64,000 bases of DNA, from assembly GCA_003864495.1 (NCBI GenBank), contig ML133500.1, positions 210,710 to 274,709 on the forward strand. The letters run 5' to 3'. Numbering within the stretch: the first letter of the stretch is position 1; each line of letters starts with the position of its first letter. A program made the position numbers and the translations under genes. Source of the DNA: Nemopilema nomurai (Eukaryota > Cnidaria > Scyphozoa > Rhizostomeae > Rhizostomatidae). The notes beneath the pieces are model-generated. The model saw only the letters and a program-made list of their open reading frames with translations. It made no database searches and had not been told where the DNA came from. Positions 58,219 to 64,000 of this stretch are shown here, in pieces.

Positions 58219-61200
58219 CTAGCCTTTTGGTATGTACGGCCTCAAGCACTTGTAGACCTCCTCCGCCATTCGATCGTAGCCCTTAGGCGTCATGTGCAAG
58301 TGATCGTCCCAAAACAAGGCCTCTTGCGGCGGCGTCAGTGAATGCCTGGGCAATCGCTTGGCAAGATCGCAGAGCACGATTCTGTCTCTATGTTGATTGG
58401 CGAATTGGCGCAACGCGTCGTTGATTTTGTTCCTCATGGTCATCAGTATTCGGTACCCAGGCCAGACTTCGATCGCATTCTCTGGAATTGTCAGCAGCAT
58501 CGTGCGAGCCCCGTAGTTGTGCGCGATGTTGTGCAGCTTCTCGATGTCTTTGGTAATTCGCGGCTGCCACACACTTTCTAGCTGGCTAAGAAACTCCTGA
58601 TCATCCGCGAAGTTCTTCACGTGCAAAATGTCATTTGTTCCACCTAGAATGATGACCCAGTCAAAAACTGAGTTGTTACCGAGTATTTCCGGCAGCCTGC
58701 TCACCATCTGTTTATGCGTCATCTCCCCCACAATTCCCTTGACTGTCGTTGAGACATGCACTTTGGTCCCAAAAGTGACAAGTTGCTTTAGATGATTTGA
58801 ATACGGCCAAAACGCTTTTCCATGGTTGTGGTAGCCGGCCGTCAGACTGTCTCCGAAGCAAAGAATGTTCAACAAATACTGGTTATGCAGCTTGGCTGGC
58901 TTTTGGATTGGTGGGGGCAAGGGGGGTTGCTTTGCATTGCCTGCTTTCGCAGTGGGTTTTTTCCCTGCCGGACCGGTGTGTTGTTCCCCGCTACTGCCTA
59001 CTTGTGACGGCTTAGTCGTTGTGCCGTGTTGGCCTACCGTTGTTAGTCCAAGCGCCTTGAGTCCCTTGATGATCATAGCAAGGTTGGGCGACGACGTGGA
59101 CTTCGGAAGAGGTTTCGTATGGTGTTTAGTCGGCCCATGTTTTGCCGTTGGCGTGTGGTGGGGTGTCGTGTGATGGCGGGTGCTTGGGTGTGGCGTAGGA
59201 TGCGCCTTCGTTGTCGACGTCGTCTTCGTCGTAGGTTGCGCCTTCGCCGTTGAAGTAGGCTTCGTTGTCGACTTAGCGGCCATTTTTGTGGTTGCAGTGC
59301 TGGTAGATGTTTTCACCTCCGTGATAGTTGACTTCACTGTAGTGTTCCTGTTTATTGTAGCTTGTTGCAGTTTTGAGGTGGTTTTTAGTACGTTTGCTGA
59401 ACTGGTAGGCAATTGCGGTTGCTTCCCTTGGAATTGCTTCATTATAGCCGGGACAAGCTCAGCAACCATGTCTTGGATCGTCCCAGGAGTAATGGCACTT
59501 TTCGTGCTACTTGTTTTCGCCATCGTCTCATTTGTCTTCGTAGCCGACGTCCCTACTTTTTCCGTCTGGTTTGAGGTTTTGTTCGAAGCATTTAAAGACG
59601 CATTGGCTGTTAGCATAGAAACATTTTGGGCGACTGGTAATTTTGGGACAATCTTTGTCACATCCTTTGCCCTTGTTACGTTCTTTATTTCCTGCTTCAT
59701 CTCCGCCATCATGTCAGCAAATTCTGCATAGAGACGAGCACTGTCTGGTTGGGCAGTCTTTGCGCTTGCATTGCTAGTTGTGTTATTCTGACTCACGTTT
59801 AACTTCTTGCTACCTTTCCTTCCACCCTTCCTTCTGTGCCTCTTGTGATGTTTTGCTTTGCTAGATGTTGTTGTTGACCTTTCTACTCGCTCCTCTTCAT
59901 CTCCACTCGAATCTTCATCTGACCCATTTTCTCCATCATTGTCTTCATCTTCCACATGTTTTACCTTCTTCTTGTGCTTCCTACTGTGTCTGTGTCTGGA
60001 ATGTTTATGCCTTCTTTTGCTTGATGACATAGGCCTATGATGACTGATGTGGCTTTTCTTGGACAGAATCTTCTGATGTTCCTTTCTTCTCTTTTTCTTA
60101 TTTTTTTTAGAGCCATGACCCTCTTTCTTGACATACTCAATGCTTGCCTTTCTTGTTTCTTTTAAAGCCCCTGAAAGTGCCTTCTTCAGATACTTTTCCT
60201 TTTCGCAAACAACTAAATACAGTCTTCTCTTGCCGCCAGTTTTCGTCGGCTTTAGCCCCAAGTAGCCCTGTGTTCTGAAGAACGTTCGCCTGCACTTATA
60301 GTGGTGGCGATGCTTACCACGGGAAGAGCATTCCGTCACTGCAAAGGTCTTCTTTCCATTGCTCCTCCACAGCTGATTCAAGCCTACATAATGGCGATGT
60401 TTGAATTCCTTCAAAATGGCGCATGTTTCTAGCGACAATCGGCCTTTACGCCAACGCTTCGGCTCCTCTTTTCGCATAATTCGTCTGTTAAGAAACTTCG
60501 AGTCATGACCAGGCTTTGCTATGCTGCCTCTTCTCTTCCCTTTGACGGCTTTTTTGCTATGTTTTCGCTTGTGGACCTTCTTCATTTTTTCTTGAACTTT
60601 CTTCAGTCGACTCGCAATTTGATTCTTCTGCTTCATGCGAAGAAGTTTATGTTGAACAATTTTCATAAATTTATGTTTGCTGCTTGGGTGGTGAGAATGC
60701 TTTCGCTTTTTTACATCAGTTTCTTTATCCTTGTGTGACTTTTTCGAATGGGTTGCTTTATGTTTTCCTTTGTTTTTGGCTTTCTTTTCGTGGTGGTGGC
60801 TTTTCTTTGAGATCACGTCACGTGTTGTACCATTTTCTTCAAAATCCTCGTCTTTTGGTAACTTTTCGGCTTTGAGTTTTTCCTTTCTGTGGCTTTTGCT
60901 AGACTTCTTTTTTCTCAAATGCCGCAGTCTTTCGCGCAACCCGACATAAACGGGTTGTTGGCCCTTCTCCTCTAATCCATTCATGCTGCCTGCAATAGTC
61001 TCTCCTGACCCACTTTCTCCATAAGCACCACTTCCACTGCCGCTCATCCCTCCGTGCCCAGTACCATCGCTACCTAACACCTCAGAAGCAGCCATTGGGA
61101 GATCAGCGCCTTGCAAGTGATACCCACTATCTGAATGCTTTCTTTTCCCAGTGTCTTCACTCTTTCTGGCGGCATCTCCCTTGTGACTCTTCTTCTTGTG

Positions 61201-62769
61201 CGAATGATGTCTCTTTCGCAAGTGATGTTTATGCTTTCCGCTGTGCTTCTTCTTTGGTTTTCTTTCTCCATTGTCCTTTTCAGCATCGCTCCTACGCCTC
61301 GTCGTCTTTGTTGATGCCAAAGAAGCTGTGGTTGCTGTTGTTGTTAGTCTCGTCGTCACTGTCATTGCTGTTGATGTCGCGTTTGTTGCTGTTGTTGCTT
61401 TTGCTGTAGTCTTCACTGTAGTTGCAGTTGTGGTTGGTGCTGTTGTAATGTCCTTTGTCGTCGTATCCTTTCTCGGTAATGTCGTCCCATTTGTCATTGA
61501 TAGTTTTGGTGTTGTGGCTACTCGTCTCGTAGTAATGTTCGCTGCAATATACTTCTGAGTTGGTAAACCTGAAAAACCTAATCTACTGCCCATGACGTAG
61601 TTTCCGAGCCCTCTTTGCCAGGCTGAGAGCAATGATGTCAGGAATGAGGTATTTGTCAAGGGAGACGCCTGTGGAGGAGGGCTAGTTTTAACCGGCTTCA
61701 CTGTTGCCTGCACAGCTCGCAGTGCCGGTATCTTGCTAAACAAATCCTGTAGAAGCCGGTTATATGCGCTAGGTATGGTCGTGTTTGAGCGAACCGGTTC
61801 GATTCTAGAATGTTTGAAAGAGCCATTTTCACTTGGCCGGGATATCACTACCTTCGGTATTAAATCGGAATGCTGCAAGCCAGTAGGCCGTGCCTTGCTT
61901 AAATCATCGTAAACTGGATATACACTACTACTCTTTTTGCTTTCTCGTAGTCGATTATCCGGATATGGACTCCGTGTCGTGTATCTAGACATGTACCACG
62001 CTTTCCAATATGGACTTTCTGTAGGGTAACTAGAAGCTGTCGTTAGCTGTAAGCGGTTTTTCAACAAATTGTATCTGATAACCCGCCATTGATCCAATGG
62101 GTTGCCTCCACTTCCTTCAATCAAGTTATCAACATCGTGATGAAATCGAGGCGGGCTCGGTGGTATTATATACCTCTTATCTCCCTGTACATCCTGATTA
62201 CCATGGTCATTTTGGTCCCATGGTGGAAGATGTTCCTGGTCTATTTTCGGCGGCCCGGAATTGGACCCTAGTACCTGTGTATTCCACCGCTCAGTGCTTG
62301 ACAAGCCAGAATGTTCAGAGACGTCGGCTATCTTGGGGTCAAATTTGCGAAAAAACGTCTCTTTGAAATCTCCATGGCCGTGGTTCGTCTGGTTTTCTGA
62401 GCCTTGCACTGAATGCCAGGGCCTAATAGAAGAGCCGCTGCCCTTCCCACGAAGCAGCTGCCCGTTCTGCTTGGGAACCTTCGTTGCTAAGTAAACAACA
62501 CAAATCTTCCAAACAGCATAGGCAAACAACGCGATAAATATTACTAGTACAACATAGAGAACTGCTGAGTAAACAGTGTTTTGGCAGCAAAAAAGTCTGT
62601 ACAGACAAGAGTTTTTCCACCATCTTGGCTGAGGCGATGGCTTCTGCGGAAGATCGTCTTGTTGTTCCGGCTTCTTAGGTCGGGATTTTGTGTACTTTTT
62701 ATTGCGAGTCTTGGTGTCCGGCTCTTTTGCCTTAATTGTTCCTTCTTTTAATGTTGAGTGCTTGACCAT
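58219..62769 (-). CDS. Giant type II membrane protein with mucin-like/Lys-His-rich stalk and SGNH (GDSL) hydrolase domain
   Basis: A single open frame of 1516 codons from ATG 62769. A short basic cytoplasmic tail precedes a transmembrane helix (SAVLYVVLVIFIALFAYAVW, about residues 68-87), so most of the protein should face outside. Thr-rich mucin-like repeats (about 440-500) are followed by long Lys/His/Ser-rich stretches such as KKHSGKHKHHLRKRHHSHKK. A more ordered cysteine-bearing segment lies around 820-900, then a second Thr/Pro/His-rich region. The C-terminal 212 residues form an SGNH hydrolase domain: block I FGDSLTAGY (Ser about 1308), block III GGTND (Asn about 1379) and block V DDHLHMTPKGY (Asp about 1489, His about 1492). 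The oxyanion Gly is probably in KGIVGEM. The domain usually has esterase/acylhydrolase activity; the substrate is unknown. A 3' splice site lies 17 bases upstream of the ATG, so an upstream exon exists and could add N-terminal residues. Confidence 0.88.
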   Translation of the reverse strand: MVKHSTLKEGTIKAKEPDTKTRNKKYTKSRPKKPEQQDDLPQKPSPQPRWWKNSCLYRLFCCQNTVYSAVLYVVLVIFIALFAYAVWKICVVYLATKVPKQNGQLLRGKGSGSSIRPWHSVQGSENQTNHGHGDFKETFFRKFDPKIADVSEHSGLSSTERWNTQVLGSNSGPPKIDQEHLPPWDQNDHGNQDVQGDKRYIIPPSPPRFHHDVDNLIEGSGGNPLDQWRVIRYNLLKNRLQLTTASSYPTESPYWKAWYMSRYTTRSPYPDNRLRESKKSSSVYPVYDDLSKARPTGLQHSDLIPKVVISRPSENGSFKHSRIEPVRSNTTIPSAYNRLLQDLFSKIPALRAVQATVKPVKTSPPPQASPLTNTSFLTSLLSAWQRGLGNYVMGSRLGFSGLPTQKYIAANITTRRVATTPKLSMTNGTTLPRKDTTTKDITTAPTTTATTVKTTAKATTATNATSTAMTVTTRLTTTATTASLASTKTTRRRSDAEKDNGERKPKKKHSGKHKHHLRKRHHSHKKKSHKGDAARKSEDTGKRKHSDSGYHLQGADLPMAASEVLGSDGTGHGGMSGSGSGAYGESGSGETIAGSMNGLEEKGQQPVYVGLRERLRHLRKKKSSKSHRKEKLKAEKLPKDEDFEENGTTRDVISKKSHHHEKKAKNKGKHKATHSKKSHKDKETDVKKRKHSHHPSSKHKFMKIVQHKLLRMKQKNQIASRLKKVQEKMKKVHKRKHSKKAVKGKRRGSIAKPGHDSKFLNRRIMRKEEPKRWRKGRLSLETCAILKEFKHRHYVGLNQLWRSNGKKTFAVTECSSRGKHRHHYKCRRTFFRTQGYLGLKPTKTGGKRRLYLVVCEKEKYLKKALSGALKETRKASIEYVKKEGHGSKKNKKKRRKEHQKILSKKSHISHHRPMSSSKRRHKHSRHRHSRKHKKKVKHVEDEDNDGENGSDEDSSGDEEERVERSTTTSSKAKHHKRHRRKGGRKGSKKLNVSQNNTTSNASAKTAQPDSARLYAEFADMMAEMKQEIKNVTRAKDVTKIVPKLPVAQNVSMLTANASLNASNKTSNQTEKVGTSATKTNETMAKTSSTKSAITPGTIQDMVAELVPAIMKQFQGKQPQLPTSSANVLKTTSKLQQATINRNTTVKSTITEVKTSTSTATTKMAAKSTTKPTSTAKAQPTTKTTSTTKAHPTPHPSTRHHTTPHHTPTAKHGPTKHHTKPLPKSTSSPNLAMIIKGLKALGLTTVGQHGTTTKPSQVGSSGEQHTGPAGKKPTAKAGNAKQPPLPPPIQKPAKLHNQYLLNILCFGDSLTAGYHNHGKAFWPYSNHLKQLVTFGTKVHVSTTVKGIVGEMTHKQMVSRLPEILGNNSVFDWVIILGGTNDILHVKNFADDQEFLSQLESVWQPRITKDIEKLHNIAHNYGARTMLLTIPENAIEVWPGYRILMTMRNKINDALRQFANQHRDRIVLCDLAKRLPRHSLTPPQEALFWDDHLHMTPKGYDRMAEEVYKCLRPYIPKG

Positions 62770-64000
62770 GAACACTCGTCGGGATCCTGAAAACAAAGCA
62801 ATATTACAGTTAGCAATGATTAACTTTAAATGATTTTCTCTTCATTGTGCAGAAAGCAAATAGAAACTAGTTTTGTTTATTAAATGTAAACGTATATCTG
62901 TAAGCGTTGGTAATTTAACTCAAAAAATTGGAGGACTAGTGCTAGTTAAACAATGAGTTTTAAAAAGTATCTCAATATTCCTGCATTGAATAAAGCGCAA
63001 TAGTTTGAACTTGGGTGGGACTCGAAATAATCGAAAAGGAATCTTATTTCAATTATGCGTGGTAGATATGGGCACAATTATAGTGAAGTACTTCTACAAT
63101 ATACAATGCCCTCTAAAAACTTTTTATTTAAATTAAACAACAACATTGAATAGTATTTACAAAGTCCTCTGAATTAGCGGTTGAGCAATCTTACTGATAA
63201 TCAGAAGCTACTTACATGCCCCCAGCCTTGTGGCGATGTTCCACGTTGTTCTCTTTCATTCGGTAGGGCTAATTCTGGAAGATCTCAAGAACATCCAAAT
63301 ACGGAAGCACACTTACACGCAACCCAGAAAAGGCCATTGAGCGCATTTTACATTTCAGGTTTTCATTTTCCTGGGTTAATCATAATTATCAAGACTGGCG
63401 GCTCCAAGCTGCAACAACCGACAACTATTTTCGCGCGTCTGCAGCCGTGCTCCGAATGTCGTCAGATCCATTGCAGAAAGTTTCCATTCATGTTATTCAG
63501 CTTGTAACCATGGCGATTGCAAAACCTGTCAGAAGAGATCAATGGCGACTGAAACCACATTCAGTATCATTGTGAGGAGTTCGCTTTTCCGGTGCAAGGA
63601 GCACACATGCCGAAGGGCATTCGGATGCGAAACGGCATTCCCTTTATACTCCTGCACATCCCCCCCCCCCTTGAGCCCCCTCCTTTCCCCTGTTACTGCA
63701 TTGCAAATATTGAATCTTGGCGCCATTGGTCTCGGGAAGAACCTTCTCTACCACACATACTTTTCATTTTCAAGCGATTCAATACCAACGATTCAAGCGA
63801 TTCAGATAGATATTGCTTCTTTCATATCTTCCAAACTACTTTGTGCTTGAAGAGAGAACAAGCACAAGTGTTTCGACTATTGAAGAAAGAAAATGCAACT
63901 GCTGTTTTAGTTTGAGATGATAACGTATCTGTTGAAGATGATAATGTACTTTGCAGCAAAATTTAATCAGCAATGTAAATGGAGGGAATTAACTTGAAGA
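62770..64000. other. Upstream flank of the SGNH gene
   Basis: On the minus strand a good acceptor (tttgttttcag, AG at 62788-62787) opens the exon at 62786, so the 5' UTR or a small coding exon lies farther right, possibly outside the window. Overlapping + strand ORFs at 63181-63915 show no domain. A run of eleven C (63660-63670) followed by more C-rich sequence is the only notable simple sequence. Confidence 0.45.

Noticed and set aside
58342..62494. Numerous + strand ORFs opposite the SGNH gene, up to 183 codons
   Set aside because: They are shadows of the biased Lys/Thr/Ser codons on the coding strand; their Val/Phe-rich composition is an artefact.
1..64000. tRNA, rRNA or CRISPR-like elements
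   Set aside because: I looked for T-arm-like motifs and spaced direct repeats and saw none convincing. The satellite is contiguous without spacers and is not a CRISPR array.

Overview
The window is a stretch of animal nuclear genome, AT-rich and intron-rich. The recognisable genes are typical metazoan housekeeping or signalling genes: a WASP/N-WASP actin nucleation-promoting factor, the nucleoporin aladin (AAAS), a C3G/RAPGEF1 guanine-nucleotide exchange factor and a Transformer-2 (TRA2) splicing regulator. Intron density, gene compactness and the mix of LINE and Penelope-like debris fit an early-branching animal, most probably a cnidarian (anthozoan). That taxonomic call is an inference; no marker gene here proves it.

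Layout, left to right. 1-153: possible C-terminal end of a + strand gene running in from the left. 979-6463 (-): WASP/N-WASP in 11 exons, 517 codons, every splice phase closing. 6464-6640: 177-bp shared promoter. 6641-19219 (+): aladin in 18 exons, 517 codons, including an inferred 11-nt micro-exon; one of its introns carries a decayed Penelope/GIY-YIG-like fragment. 19220-24776: gene-poor, with a purine-rich minisatellite. 24777-27728 (+): C3G/RAPGEF1 as one uninterrupted 983-codon exon. 27729-32349: sparse, but with the 3' exons of an unrecognised + strand gene (30121-30959). 32350-40805: a large tandem satellite of about 172 bp per unit and about 49 units. 40992-41736 (-): exons of another unrecognised gene next to the array. 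43437-46987 (-): TRA2 in 7 exons, 242 aa. 46988-55155: gene-poor, with a LINE reverse-transcriptase remnant, a GTGA-type microsatellite and a short degenerate minisatellite. 55156-55827 (+): an unrecognised intronless 223-aa cysteine-containing basic protein. 58219-62769 (-): a very large single-exon type II membrane protein of 1516 aa with a low-complexity Ser/Thr/Lys/His-rich stalk and a C-terminal SGNH/GDSL hydrolase domain with intact catalytic motifs. 62770-64000: upstream region of that gene.

The genes do not form a pathway cluster. WASP and C3G both act in actin/adhesion signalling (C3G through Crk SH3 domains), but they are separated by the aladin gene and a gene-poor stretch, so I read this as coincidence. 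The most unusual items are the satellite array with regionally segregated variants and one indel-prone segment, the SGNH-tipped membrane protein, the intronless C3G gene and the unrecognised ORF at 55156. All splice models are hand-built from conserved protein sequence, GT/AG sites and phase bookkeeping, without transcript data.
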